A stretch of DNA of 64,000 nt from Echinometra lucunter (GCA_029962745.1 CM057171.1:4389740-4453739); one strand, 5' to 3'. Shown: positions 46,050 to 59,370, counted from the first letter of the stretch. Numbers and translations are program-made. The notes: generated by a model not told the origin, from the letters alone.

Positions 46050-47230
46050 ACAGGTTTCTCATACTAAATTTTTGGGGGTCATAGTTGACAGTCATCTTAC
46101 ATGGAAAATGCATATTAACAATGTATGTAAAACTATATCAAGAAATGTTGGTGTTATCAATAGAATGAAATTTCTTTTGCCACAATCCTCATTATTTATG
46201 CTTTATTCGTCATTGATTTTGCCATACCTGAATTACGGTCTCTTGATTTGGGGTAATACCCATCAAACATTGATAGAAAAGATTTTCATACTGCAAAAGA
46301 AGGTTATCCGGATTATTTGCAATGCTCCAATACGCTCTCATACTAATTCTTTATTTTTCGAAAACAAGATTTTAAAAATTAAGGATTTATATTCATTTCA
46401 ACTAGGTCAATTTATGTATCAATATAATAGCAATAATTTACCTATTGTTTTTCATGACATGTTTCATAAAAATGAGAGCATTCATAAATACCCAACTAGG
46501 CAATCAGATGAATTCCATTTACCGCTCTTCAGGACGTTCAAAGCCAAAAATACTTTCATTTATGAAGGCCCCAAATTTTGGAATTCCCTTCACAACGACT
46601 TAAAAAATTCCCCCTCTCTGTTCACTTTCAAAAGAAAGTTGAAATCTTTCTTACTGAAATCCTTTAATCACGTCTGAAAAATACATCATCACAGATTTTT
46701 TATCTTTATTCACAGTTCCTTTTCAGTCATGCGTTACTTTGCTTCTTGTCTACACTCCTCTCTCTGTAGGCCTAGTTCATATGCAGTTCTCACATTCATT
46801 CCTCACCCCCATTCCTCTCTCCCTCTCTCTCTCTTTCATTCATCCGCTTTCTTTCTATATTTTCTCATTCCGGAGTTTTTTGCGTAATTTTCATATTTGG
46901 TTATTGGATATTTTCTTTTAATGATGTCTACTGTTGGCTCTCATGGTTTCTGATGTGATTTGTATATGTAAAATTTATTTCTCGTTTATCATATTTTGAG
47001 GAGCCCACAATATACAAGCCTAGCTTTTTAGTGGGATCCTCCATTTTCACAAATTATAAATCACAATTTCTTTACACATGATTATGCTTTATAACATGTC
47101 TTTCTCAAGTTGATTTTATGACATTGATATATTTTTTATGATGTTGACTTGTTATGATTGTATTTATTTGATTTATATTTTGTTGAAAATGAAATAAATG
47201 AAATGAAATGAAATGAAATGAAATGAAATG
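46050..47230 (+). mobile_element. 5'-truncated non-LTR retrotransposon with RT C-terminus
   Basis: From about 46054 the frame HTKFLGVIVDSHLTWKMHI runs about 205 codons to a stop at 46675-46677. TKFLGV-x-D, the ILPYLNYGLLIWG block and GPKFWNSLHNDLK are typical of the region after the reverse-transcriptase catalytic core in jockey/CR1-like clades. A stop lies just upstream, so the core RT, endonuclease and ORF1 are missing. The 3' UTR has a CT-rich part, a hairpin at 46998-47041 and a tail of AAATG units (about 47190-47230). It is dead as an autonomous element. Confidence 0.85.
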
Positions 47231-47679
47231 TCCATAATATCGTTCAAGATGGCACCGGCATAAATCCGTTGCGAGGAGTGGGGGATAATCGAATTTCTAG
47301 CACGAACTCACACACGAGTACATACACACACCATCCCAGGCATCCCTCACCCGCACACGAACCCGTACACACACTCTCCCACCCTATCTTTATTTTTTAG
47401 CATTTCAAATGGAAATTTTAATACTATAACCGTCGTTTATGATAGATTTATTGATTAGAATATAATTTCTTCTTTAAAATGTGGGAGTATATTGTACACG
47501 CCACCCCTCTTTAAAAGGGGTGGGGGGGGGGGGGTAAATAGCCCCAATCCCGCCAGTGTAAGAATGGACATTTCCAATTCAGCTTTTCTCGCGTTGATGC
47601 TCAAAAAAAACTGACTGGCTGGGTGTAATACTGCCCCGTAATTCTTTAGCAATTGGCATTCTACAATCATCATACAGAG

Positions 47680-47880
47680 GAGGCGCAGTGGTCTCGTAAC
47701 CGGGAGTATCCGAGTTCGAAACCAAGTGGATGAGCTAATGCCCTTTGGTAAGGTATTAATTCTCATTACCCAGTCCTTCGGAGGGGACTTAAAGCCGTTG
47801 GTCCCCTGGTTGCTAACTTACAAGCATACACATGCTTTCTTAGCAGTCAGGTAACATAATCAACCATTTAACCATTTGGA
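47680..47880 (+). mobile_element. tRNA-derived SINE, second type
   Basis: Head GGCGCAGTGGTCTCGTAACC with B-box-like GAGTTCGAAACC. It is followed by AATGCCCTTTGGTAAGGTATT and a body with CCTTCGGAGGGGACTTAAAG, CCGTTGGTCCCCTGG, which differs from the other SINE bodies here. Confidence 0.7.
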
Positions 47881-48780
47881 GGTAAGCAAACGGTAGATCC
47901 CACTGAAATATATGTTAAGTTGTCTGATTTTCTCGCAAAAAATGTATCCTCCTGATTAAGTGTCTTGTACTAAATTATAAAGATTTAAAGTAAAAATAAT
48001 ACGATTTATGATGAATAGAAAGGATTTATTTTCTATTGTAAATGCACATATGAATGGGGAACTTATTTAGCTTAATATACCAAACAAATCCTTCAGTAGA
48101 GATTTAGTAGACACACACATAAGACCTCAGCAACTATGGTGACAAAATAATGACGTGTTAAAAAGAAAATCACAAAACTCTGTAGTGAGCATCTCATCTG
48201 GACTGTTATTTAATCATGCTCATTTTTTGTTTGAAATGACATCTTTTCCTCAATTATTAAAAGGTCTATATCTTTAATATTACAGTACAGTGTTATGGTA
48301 TAGAAACAACAAGAGCAAGCCCCGATAAATAGTAAATAAAGAGTGAACAATTACCTTTTTTAATCTTTCTTTTTAATATTCCAATCAAGTTGAATTCAGG
48401 GAGAATTTTAATAAAACTACAAGAATGATGAAGATTTTTTGCTGTAAAAAACAGTTGCAAAATGTTAAAGAATCCCCGCCCCCTTCATTCTTGCGACATG
48501 TGCCACAAGCTCCGATTTCCTCGTTACATCAAATTCCTCTCACCTCATAACCCTTTCACTTGTTCATTAAGATTTATTTCATTAAGATTCTACCTTAGGA
48601 CTGCCGGGCTACGAGGGATACATCGCAATAGACCGAGACAAATAAATGACTGGAACATGTTGGCATAACCCAAATAAAACGCTGCTACCAGGGCAATAAA
48701 AAAATCTAAAATGCCGGCGACTACAAGGGTCTAGTCCCACTGCTAAGAAACAATTTCTTGAAAGATATTGTGTATTTCAG
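47881..48780. other. No recognisable gene
   Basis: AT-rich with no supported feature. Confidence 0.4.
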
Positions 48781-48996
48781 GGAAGGAACTAGGACCTACA
48801 ATTTGCAGGGAGAATTTGCGGCATTTAGCCCACTCAACATTAAAAGCTGTATATCAACTGGCATCAGACCACTTATCGACCGACCTCTCCATGCAAACCC
48901 CCGCCCCTCTGCTTATCATTCGCGTCATCTCACCTATGAGATCATACGTGGCAGTGAGGAGAGACCCCTTGCCTCTGCGGCATGCACATCGTACAG
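48781..48996 (+). CDS. Candidate internal exon, unknown product
   Basis: 216 bp between an acceptor (tgtgtatttcag) and a donor (TACAG|GTAATT), noticeably richer in G+C than its flanks. Two plus-strand frames are open throughout; one reads ENLRHLAHSTLKAVYQLASD. No family was recognised and the frame cannot be decided. Confidence 0.22.
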
Positions 48997-49532
48997 GTAA
49001 TTAATCATATAACAATCATAAAAATTTCGCATGCAGGACCTGAACCCTTTCTACATATTCGGTGAGTGAGGTAATTTCGGCAGAGCATTTCATGAAATTA
49101 ATATGTTTTTATTTTGCTCACGTCTTCCTTTATGGGATTATCAACATTCTTTATTCATGCTCGAGAACAATGTTGTCAAGGTTCCAGGTAATACGTGCAA
49201 CAAGCAATCTAATCACTTTCTTTTTCTAATTAACACTGATTAAAGGGGTGGCAGCGCGGCTAGGGTAACCAAAACTTTTATCGGTCGGCTTCAGTAACAT
49301 GGCGTAAATGTTCATATTTTGAATGACAGCGCCGTAAAAACTAAAAACAGCAACAACCAAACAGAATGAATTCTAAGAAATGGGAGCATGAGTGGAATGG
49401 CTCCTATAAACCATACCCCTTAAAGTTCTAATGGAGCAACCTCTTACGGGTTTTTCTGTGAATACTGCGGTAAATGAAAATCCATTCGAATAATGAGAAT
49501 AAATGTCTCAGAGATTTCAAACATGCAATGAT

Positions 49533-49831
49533 CAGGCGCGTAGCCAGGGGGGCGATGGGGGCGGTCGCCCCCCCCCCCCCCAACGCCAAAAAAAAAAGGA
49601 AAAAGAAAGAAAAACGAAGGGAAAAAAGAGCGTGAGCGAGGAAAGAAAAGGGTAAGAGAACGTAAGAAGAGCGGGAGCAAACAAGGAATAATGACAAAGA
49701 AACGTCGGAGCTTCCACTCTTCGCGCGGGAGGGGGGGGGGAACTCCCCCTCCCTGCACCCCCCCCCCCAGGGAGCGCGCTTCGCGTGCTCACTACCGCCC
49801 CCTAAAATGAAATCCTAGGTACGCTACTGGG
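49533..49831. mobile_element. MITE with GCGTAGCCAGG ends and large G/C runs
   Basis: Left CAGGCGCGTAGCCAGGGGGG; the right end on the other strand reads CCCAGTAGCGTACCTAGG, an imperfect inverted repeat. The interior has runs of C and G and an A/G-rich middle. Open frames are compositional. Confidence 0.55.
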
Positions 49832-51997
49832 AATGATAGATCTGTCGTGTTTAAATATGTACAAATGCGTAATCATACTTTACGATGCTTTTCCCGCCTT
49901 CGCCTTTCTAAATGCAGAGGAGTTTTCTTCACTGTTTTTGCAAAAGACCCGCAAATCTATAAACAGCGAAACTCCTGGTTAAGCAATTATAACTTGTTGG
50001 AACATTCTCAGGGTTGATTGTCATTCTTCTACAACCACGAAATCCCTTGTGCTTTAAGATGTTTGATTAAAAAAGAAATGTACTTGCGTGCAGTGGTTGT
50101 TATCGATTTCGATAAAGAGATGTATTTTTATGTTCATGTTCATCGTTCTTTAAACTCGTGAAATCTAAAAACAAGTAAAGAGTCTACTCAACGTGCTCAA
50201 GAGCTATATGCACCTAGCGTAACCCGGGGCAGGACTGCAGAGAGCAAATTGTTGGGGTTGTATTATTTCGATTCCCAATTAAATAAATTTGTCTCTTCAA
50301 AATTGCTCAAAAATGTACCATTGGTTACTTCTTTTGCCCTCAAAACTCTTTGTTTTGAGTAACTCGAAAGAAATTATGGTCCAATTGTGCTGGGACTTCC
50401 CCCAGTCTTTTACATGGCATGGTGGAGAACTGTAAAATTTTGTGATAATTCGATTTCATTACACTCGTTCATGGAGGAAGAACGAAAAGAACAGAACTCC
50501 CTTCCACCGTTCCTTCAAGACTGAACTTTAATATACCTAGCTTCGGGCAGAACGTGTGCTTTTCAAATGTCAACGATATGTTTTTCCACTACTCGATTCG
50601 ATAATTTGACGTAATTGGCACACGTTTTCTGCTCTTCAAACATGTTGTAATGTCGCTCATACTGGCGAATCTACACCGGTTGGCAGGCCAGTCGTGATGT
50701 CATGGATATTGTGACATTTACCTGGCCCTTTAAGGAGAAGGCAACCCGCACTCGGCGGCGATGGTTCAAAGTTGGAAGGGGTGGTTGAGGCGAATAGAAC
50801 ATAGTCTGCAGACACAGACCCCATTTTGACACTTCCAAATAATTCCATGCTTAAAGTCTTGAAAAGAGAACTTTGTCAATCTCATGTGTTTTCTTACAGG
50901 ACCCCCCTACATACAGGGGCTAATTGTGTTTAATCTGTTCAAGTTTCGCCTATCGCTATTTTCACTCAGAGGTTACTAATTTAAACTTCAAAGTTTCCAA
51001 GGTTCATTTATTTCTTATCTCTTGAAAATACATCTTAACAAAATTATAACAAAAATACATAAGCATGATACAAATATTGAGATTTAAAAAAAGTAACATC
51101 ATACAAATGACACTGAAAAATGAAAAAGATGAGGTAAGCTTAGTAAATATAAAAGGGCATTTACAGAAGAGTTGCAGTGTAAGTGGGGATCAGCAAAAAG
51201 CCATTGCTCTGCATATAGGCTTATCCCAAACTTTCAGCATGTTACAGTATATTGTTCATTATATCAAATGAAGCTTAATGCAAGTTATCAATGAGAGGAG
51301 TTATTACATAAATTATACTTCATAGCTGCGGCACTCAAGACCTTATATATTTGTTTTTATTTAAGTGTGCCCGCTTTGCCACTTTTTATGAACTTTCACT
51401 TCTTATCTGATAGAGGATACCGTACACTTATCAGCAGAGGCCATGGCCATCTAAAATAAATGGATAATCTCTGAACAGTCTTTAAGCGAAGAAAATTTTT
51501 CACTGGTGGCAGACATTCGCATGTGGTTTTTATGTTTCGATGAATCTAATTAACTGAGAGCGAACAAGTCTGGGAATTACCAGGATTGAAATCTAGGCCA
51601 TCGAAGCATCTGCCTCGAAGAATTCACATTTTAATTATTTCCTGTTCTTTCCACTGGAGAGAAAAAAAATACAACAACAGGCAAATAGATAACTGAGTTG
51701 TGTCGATTAACCTTCACATTCCACTTTGCTTCTAAGCAAATGGAAAATATGCTATCAAATAAATCGAACTTAACATGAACAAATATCAATGAAGGCATGG
51801 GGAAATAAAGCTTAGAATAAACTTAATCTGGCATAAAGCAACAACATCGATCAAAGTAAGAACATTTTGCAGTCGTTCTTCTCAATATCAAAGAGCATAA
51901 AACCGACTTATAACAAATAAGGCTAACTGTTAGCTATCATTATGATTACTGGTCGTCCAATTTCCTCCAGCGACTACAAGCCTGGCAGGAATTTTAA
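49832..51997. other. No recognisable gene
   Basis: The phrase TTTAAGGAGAAGGCAACCC at about 50731 resembles the end of MITE family D but no partner end was seen. Otherwise no feature. Confidence 0.4.
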
Positions 51998-52406
51998 CCC
52001 ATAGAGGTACAGTGTCACCTTTAGGAGACGCTTTTGCAGTAGCTGTTGGTCCAGAATGTTGGGCAGTACATATCATACATGAGCAGAAAGAGAAAAATGC
52101 ACTGACAAATTTGAGCCCATTCCCATCGCTGTATGGTGTGGCGTTCTCGAATTAGATCAGTTTAAGTGTAACTAATCATTAAACTCTTTAAATTGGCAAT
52201 GCAGTGAATAATATATAATCACTATTTCTGTGTTCAAACTGGCAGTTTCTTATTCAATTTTACAATTATATTTCATTTTGGTTTATGTTAGATCCATATT
52301 TATTTTTTTCAAGCTATGCAAACATGGAAAAAAATAATTTTTATTGCCAATTTGAGGATTGAAGATGATTAATTTAGACCTCAAGAAAGCTCTGTACTGC
52401 TATGGG
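51998..52406 (+). mobile_element. TTAA-bounded MITE family B, copy 2
   Basis: Both ends are intact: TTAA|CCCATAGAGGTACAGTG and GTACTGCTATGGG|TTAA (TTAA at 51994-51997 and 52407-52410). The body matches 8233-8640 over its whole length. No transposase. Confidence 0.9.
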
Positions 52407-52839
52407 TTAACATACAGAGCATTATTTAGCCAGTCATTAAATGATGAGTATTAAATCATTTCATGCCACGTAAAATACCCTTCTGCGAGATTTTTGTGTA
52501 AGAATTAAGACCTGCGCAAATTTCGCGCAAAGGGACGGTGCAATAGTTAACACATAATTATTAAAAAGGTGCCACTTTCAACTCGAATTTGTATGCACTT
52601 TTACTGATTTAATTCTTATACACTTATATTTGAATAATGAATATTACCAGGTTGGTGCAATGTAAGCAATTTTTCATGTTAAAAGAATTATCTTTTAACT
52701 CTCCTTACGGAACTCAAGCTTCTTTTAAGATCCTGCATGATATTGCTGATTTTTTTTCTTCTAAAAAACCGCGAAGCAAGGAAATGAAAGTAAACACGGT
52801 TCAAACCTGCAATACGGCTATCAATAACATCAGGGAGGT

Positions 52840-53171
52840 GGTAAGGCTGTTCGTAAAGTTACGAACGACTTTACGAACGACTGGAATAGGCCAAGCCAAA
52901 TGGGATTCTCAATCATTATAAATCACATCAATGAAAAGTAGAATATGCAGACATAGATTAACATTACTATTGTTTAAACAAATTGCGAAGTATATTTTTT
53001 TTTGCCACAATTTAGCGGAGATAATGGGAAAGGCAGTCACACTTACATGTAGTTTAAAAGTCAGGAAAAAATTTGGGCATCCGCCATCCCATTTAGCACT
53101 TCATATTCCAGTCATTCGTAAAGTCGTGCGTAACTTTACAAACAGCTTTATGAAAAGCCCCCCCCCCCCCC
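52840..53171 (-). mobile_element. MITE family G, copy 2
   Basis: Reverse orientation of 43502-43824 with shared interior (ataaatcacatcaatgaaaag, acattactattgtttaaac). The end AACAGCTTTATGAAAAGCCC runs into 14 C. The opposite terminus has decayed (ggtaaggctgttcgtaaag). Confidence 0.85.
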
Positions 53172-53589
53172 GAAACAATTGAAATATGATATACTGGAGG
53201 ATGTCCGACTGAATATGGAAATGAATGGAGATAAAACTTTATAACTTTCGATTGTGTATTACAGTTAACTTAGCCCGTGTATGTCTAGGTGCAAAACAAC
53301 CAGGAGTCGAATAAGGAAGTAAAATAGTAAATTTGGAGTGTTTCTGACGATAAATAAAAAATAATCCGTATATTCACTCATTTCGAGTTTTCATTAATGA
53401 AAAAGACGAGTCGCAAAGCACTATTATACGCTGTTCTCATTTTAACACATAATGAAGGAAAGCGGTTAGCTTAAAAAAAAAGGGGGGGGGGTTAAAACAA
53501 ATGATGATAATAATGAAAATAACAAAAGCAACAACAATAGTAGTAGCAGCAGTAGTAATAATGCTGATGAGAATAATGAAAATAATAAT
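53172..53589. other. No recognisable gene
   Basis: A G run at about 53481-53490; no other feature before the trinucleotide array. Confidence 0.4.
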
Positions 53590-53593
53590 GCTT

Positions 53594-53652
<59 letters not shown>

Positions 53653-53674
53653 GTTGCCGCTGCTACTGCTACTA

Positions 53675-53734
<60 letters not shown>

Positions 53735-53738
53735 CACT

Positions 53739-53795
<57 letters not shown>

Positions 53796-53897
53796 GTTGC
53801 CGCTGCTACTGCTACTACACTACTACCACTACTACCACTACTACTACTACCACTACTACTACTACCACTACTACTATACTACTACTACTACTACTAG

Positions 53898-53930
<33 letters not shown>

Positions 53931-53956
53931 CACTACTACTACTACTACCACTACCA

Positions 53957-53996
<40 letters not shown>

Positions 53997-54063
53997 CGCT
54001 ACCACTACCACTATACTACTACTACTACTACTACTACCACTACTACTACTACTACCACTACCA

Positions 54064-54112
<49 letters not shown>

Positions 54113-54149
54113 CGCTACCACTACCACTATACTACTACTACTACTACTA

Positions 54150-54198
<49 letters not shown>

Positions 54199-54218
54199 CA
54201 CTACCACTACCACTACTA

Positions 54219-54264
<46 letters not shown>

Positions 54265-54278
54265 CACTACCACTACCA

Positions 54279-54333
<55 letters not shown>

Positions 54334-54349
54334 CACTTCTACTACTACA

Positions 54350-54405
<56 letters not shown>

Positions 54406-54413
54406 CACTACCA

Positions 54414-54456
<43 letters not shown>

Positions 54457-54500
54457 CACTTCTACTACTAAAACTACCACCACTACTACTACTACTACAT
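53590..54500 (+). repeat. 0.9-kb (CTA/TAC)n trinucleotide array with variant blocks
   Basis: Almost uninterrupted CTA units, with CCACTA variants and a few longer markers. The marker CTGTTGCCGCTGCTACTG occurs at 53651 and 53794, ACCGCTACCACTACC at 53995 and 54111, and CCACTTCTACTACTA near 54334 and 54456. Repeated markers show internal block duplications. Long Thr/Leu/Tyr/Val frames across it are not genes. Confidence 0.95.
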
Positions 54501-56171
54501 GTATTATACTAATGACAATAGTAATGGTAACAATACTATTATTCTCCACTGGTAGCATTATCAGTACCTCATAAGGTAATTGACAGGTAACCGTTTAAAA
54601 ATGGGGGTTAAGAGGGGCGAACATGAGTTAAAAAAACAAAAAAAAACCAAGCAAACAAAAACAAAAACACGTTAATTCAAAGAGCAAAATAGAAAACTGA
54701 TAGGGGCTTACATGAGGAAGTCAAGAGGAAACCAAGAACATAAAAATTCTTTATGAATGCACCATATACCATGTTATACATGTTATAAAAATGTACATCA
54801 CCAATATATGTGGCCTATTACTGAATTCGAAGACACAAAACATGGATCATCCGGTTGTTTGGCAAATAACAAATTTGTTCACAAAATATTCTTCAACTTA
54901 CAATGTAAATTTCTTTCGATTCCTTGGCAATGGAAAATTTTCTTCAATCAGCGTCATTAACTCTGCACGTTCTTTGTGTCGGGAATGAGCTCATATCGTA
55001 ACAACATCTACCCTTGAAGAAAATCCTGGCAATACAGTAGCTCAATGAACATGGTAAAAAAAAGCAGGAAACCTAATTATCTTTCCATTTGCGTCCTTCC
55101 GAATCACATTATGGAGTGAGTCCTCATACGTTTGTATTTTAATTGAAGAGTTCGAGAATTGACAATCAGTGCATTGTAAAATTATTTTTGTCCTCGGGGG
55201 AAAACTGGCAACAATATCACGAATTATGAAACAATTCTAGAATCCCCCAGTTATGTCTAAGATAATTGAGCCGAGACAAAAGTGAGTAATACAAGTCAAT
55301 CACAACTAAACACAAATGCCGGTCTGAAAATGGGTGAAAGAGAGAATTCTTCCAAGGATCTGATAATGTTTGCGGGACAAGAGCATAATAATCCAACATT
55401 TGCCATCGGTATGAGATCTAGAAAGGACAAGGCTGAAATTAATTTTACCCTGAAATCGCATTGACAATGTCCGCTCAATAGAAGTACAGTGTGGATGAAT
55501 TAGATGGAATGCACTGAGCAATGAATATCGAGGGTTATCCCTGAATATTCAGGATTTAAAACCACGTCCCCATACCCTTCAAATCGACAGTGGCATATTC
55601 AGAATGCTGTATTAAATGGGGGCTTAATCCTCACCTGACCATTATGAGGGAGGGGGTGGGGTGGGTGCGTAGTGTGTAAGTAGAATTTCACAGGCCTCAA
55701 TCTAAACAGAGGAAGCGCGGGGGGAGGGGGGGGGGTGTAAAGCGGCTATATATATACCCTCCACTGACTTAATGTCGAAATGGAGTAACTTTTTATTCTG
55801 AGTTTGTTCATCCTTAATTTTGCTCCTAGTTGCTATTTAGTCTCCAATATAATCAGGGTGTAATTACAATCAACTTATTCTGTGTGGATTTGTATGATTT
55901 TTAAAGCTCTTATGTTTTTTTTTTAATTCTACATATTGATATGCTATGTCATTATTGCATGTATTACGTTTTACGCAAGGAAACCTCCTTTCTGGTTTGC
56001 AACATCTGATATATATATATATATATATATTTTTTGCAATGCTGCTTTCTAAGTCATGGGCATTACCGTCACGGTATTTGTTGATTTCATATGTTATTTC
56101 ATGTTTTTATGGTTGAATGATTTCAGTAATGATCATGAGGAAAACTGCGAGTGAGATATACTCTCTTTAAA
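54501..56171. other. No recognisable gene
   Basis: G runs at about 55719-55736 and an (AT)n tract at about 56009-56030; no supported exon. Confidence 0.4.
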
Positions 56172-56420
56172 AAAGAGTGAACGTATTCACTCTGTTCGGG
56201 TGAATTTAAGAACATAGTGCATTTAGAGTGAATTAAGAGTAAAAATTGTGATATTCACTTCTTTAGTGGTGACCTCAGTGGTCAATCATTTTTTTTTGTG
56301 TGTGATCACTGAGCTCATCCCTTAAAGAGTGAATAAAGAGAGAATATCACAATTTTTACTCTTAAATCACTCTCGATTCACTCTAAATTCACTCTTTTCT
56401 TAAGTTCACCCTAAACAGAA
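56172..56420. mobile_element. Palindromic MITE with iterated AGAGTGAAT word
   Basis: Inverted arms (about 56194-56263 and 56341-56416) share GGGTGAATTTAAGAA, TTTAGAGTGAAT and AGAGTAAAAATTGTGATATTC. The word AGAGTGAAT / ATTCACTCT is iterated on both strands. It is similar in plan to the CACT-type elements. Confidence 0.75.
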
Positions 56421-58189
56421 AAAAAATCCAAAATTCCACTGAGCATACGTTTTGACTAATTTATCAAAAGGCGTTTGGTTTCCTCAACGTTTACGTTCCC
56501 TTTCAGTCTTGGAGATTATACAACTTTATTTATAACCGCAGAATACATTTTGAAGACGGTACTTAGCGTACGAAATGTTTTGTTAAGTCTTGTTGATAAG
56601 AGAATATTAATTCTGTATTTTGCGTATCTAAAACAGAAAACACAATGATATCGTCACATTTAATGATGACAACTAGAGCATACTTGTTTATTTAGTACCC
56701 CTCCCCTTTTAAGTAACAATTGAAAGTTATTATTTCAAAAAGGCTTTTCTTTGAATGTCAAGAAGGCTTAATATTATTTAGGGATTCTATTTTGAGTGGT
56801 TTAAGAAGCTGAAAGCACTTCTCATTATTGATCTAGGAGATTTTGCATGCCACAGATAATCTAAGATTATCTAAGAATAAGGGGCTGTGGACTGTATTTG
56901 AAGCTGTTCATATTATTGTAGTCTGAATGCAAAAGTGCATATTCCAAAATAATTCTTGAAAAGTTGGACGATGCAGACGTGAGCGAATATTTTGAGTGAG
57001 ATTACATCATTTTCTTTCAGATGTCACAGTTAAGAGGGTTACGTGTGTGACATCGAGCAAAAAGGGAACTTTTTTTTTTTAAACCTGCTCTTCTCTTATT
57101 TCCCCTCGGAGTGTACGTTTCACCTTTTTATTTGGGTATGATGGGATTGCCCTAAAAAGTTGGCAGTGAAGCGATTTTCCATACATGAGTAAAGATTCTG
57201 TTCTTTTGGAGGAGATAATGGTTCTGTCACGTACATGTGCGACCACTCATGAAGGCCCTTTCACCGCTTGTATGAAGTACATTATGGTTGTGAAATGAAT
57301 TTTACTTGTCAGAGAGGGTATACCGTTTTCATATGAGAAACTAATCATATAAACTTGATTAATATTCATTCCCTGATGTTCAGTGAATGAAGTGAAAATT
57401 AGATGATCTCATGTGTAAGCGATTATTCCACGTATTAAAGAATTACGGAATTATAACAATGTAATGGATTGAAAAATACAATTTACAAAAAAATTATTGG
57501 ATTTCATTCAAAATAAATCATTACATACAAACCAATGTAAATAAAACAAATCTTGATTGCTTTTGCCTCTGCTCTGTGAAAAGTATCCATTCTTATCGGC
57601 CCTCATGATAATTCTTTCAGCAGAGCTGGCGTATAATTGGAAATAAATGAGTTTGTTTCCATTAATCACAGCCATACAGAATCAAGTGGTGATTTCCAAT
57701 GGAGTACTATCATAAACCTAGCGAGATCTTTCTAAACAGACTGAATTCAATAACTGATTAAAGCAGACAAGTTATATTAGGTCATGGTTGTAAGGAACGA
57801 TGTCCTGGTTTATAATTGACTTCAGGGTGTTATAGCCATTTATCGTGGGAGTGAGAAACTTCGTAGATGATGAGAAAACAAGGAAAACATGTGTTGTAAA
57901 GAGTTCACTTTTTACTTAATGCCGGTAGTGATATTTATAGTAATTTTGCAACCGACTGGAAATTTTGTTCTTCTAAATCAACTTGTAGTCAGTTGGAAAG
58001 AGGGGCCTTCCTTGTGAAATGGACGAATGCACCATTCGATGGACTGTCGATACAGGAACTGTTTAACATGTTTCAAGAAACATGACGAGAGGGGAAAAAG
58101 CTTATGTTTGATGTTAATATGAAAGCAAGTACATTTAATATCTTAACTGTTTTATTTGAAGTTGGTAATGAAGCCCACCTACAATATTT
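56421..58189. other. No recognisable gene
   Basis: AT-rich with no supported exon, RNA gene or element. Confidence 0.4.
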
Positions 58190-58392
58190 AGGGAGCACTG
58201 TGGTCTATTGTTCTTGACTCTTATGCGAGAGGTCCTGGGTTCGATCCTCTCCGAGTGCCCACATCCTTGGGCAAGATGTTTTACCTACACCACTCGAGCA
58301 AGGCGTAAATGGGGACCAAGCAATATCTGGGGTAATGATAATTTGCAGGGCCCTCAGGCAGAACAGCACTGAAGCTGATGAAGCTTTCCTGG
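58190..58392 (+). mobile_element. tRNA-derived SINE
   Basis: Head GGGAGCACTGTGGTCTATTG, B box GGGTTCGATCC (about 58228), and then acatccttgggcaagatgttttacc...gtaaatggggacc...ggtaatgataatttgcagggcc. Confidence 0.7.
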
Positions 58393-58412
58393 CTAAACAA
58401 AATTATTTATAT

Positions 58413-58469
58413 TTATTATAATTATTATCATTATCATTATTATTATTAGCATTATTATTATTATTGTTA

Positions 58470-58523
<54 letters not shown>
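58413..58523 (+). repeat. (ATT)n microsatellite
   Basis: About 110 bp of ATT with scattered ATC and AGC variants. Confidence 0.95.
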
Positions 58524-58527
<4 letters not shown>

Positions 58528-59370
58528 CCTAAAATCGACTATAGGGCGAAGCCAAACAATGGGGTTTATTGCTATTATCAATGTTATTATTATAAATGTT
58601 ACAGGATAAGTCTATGCAAAGAAAATTAGTAATAAGAGTTATTATCTGTCCGTCGCTGAAAATACACAGCAGTACAGTGTAAAATGTTATGGAGGTGATG
58701 TATGATAAATCGTCATAGCTTTAGTTTCCTTTACTCCCCTTTTTAAAATTGACATCCATTATAAAAAAAAAAGGAGTTCGCACTGAAATAAGTGAACTTC
58801 AAGCTTAAATATGCAAGCTGCACCATGGCTCGATCTCTAGCAGATTCAATCATTTTGTAGTACAACAAGCCCTCCAATAAAACCCCAATCGTTCTTGTAC
58901 TTATCATGCTTATTACACGGTTTTACCTTATCGACAACCTTTTTCTCTCTGTTTAACAGAGTTTTCTTACCGATAACATGTTCGTGAAACCAGTATATAC
59001 AATGGTATTTAGACATTTGTGTATACTGTCATAACTTCGACCATGTATGTCGACATGTACAATGTGTATCTAGCTATTAGCCTAATTCTTAAACTATTGT
59101 AAACCGTAGCATTATAACAAAAATATACATTTCTCATTCTACATGTTCTACGTCATTCGAAGATCGCTCGTGACTCTGACTCTAAGTCCGCACGCCATCC
59201 AACAATTATGACGTTAATTGTAATATGCTTCATATGTAATGGTGGATCCAGACCTAGTCCTGCATGTTTAGGGGTTAACCTCATTTTTTCTTTTAACTTA
59301 CCGTGAGCTATGTCAAGCACGGCGAGGAAGCAAGTTTTTAAGGGCTCTTGTTCAAGAATGTGTATTGTTA

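Noticed and set aside
46072..46677. 201-codon frame as a host gene
   Set aside because: It is the C-terminal remnant of a non-LTR reverse transcriptase, 5' truncated and followed by an AAATG tail.
53590..54500. CRISPR-like or satellite array
   Set aside because: The unit is a trinucleotide with no spacer structure, and the genome is animal.
53501..54574. 357-codon open frame, and long frames on the other strand
   Set aside because: They are translations of the CTA/TAC array (poly-Thr, Leu, Tyr, Val) with no start context or domain.
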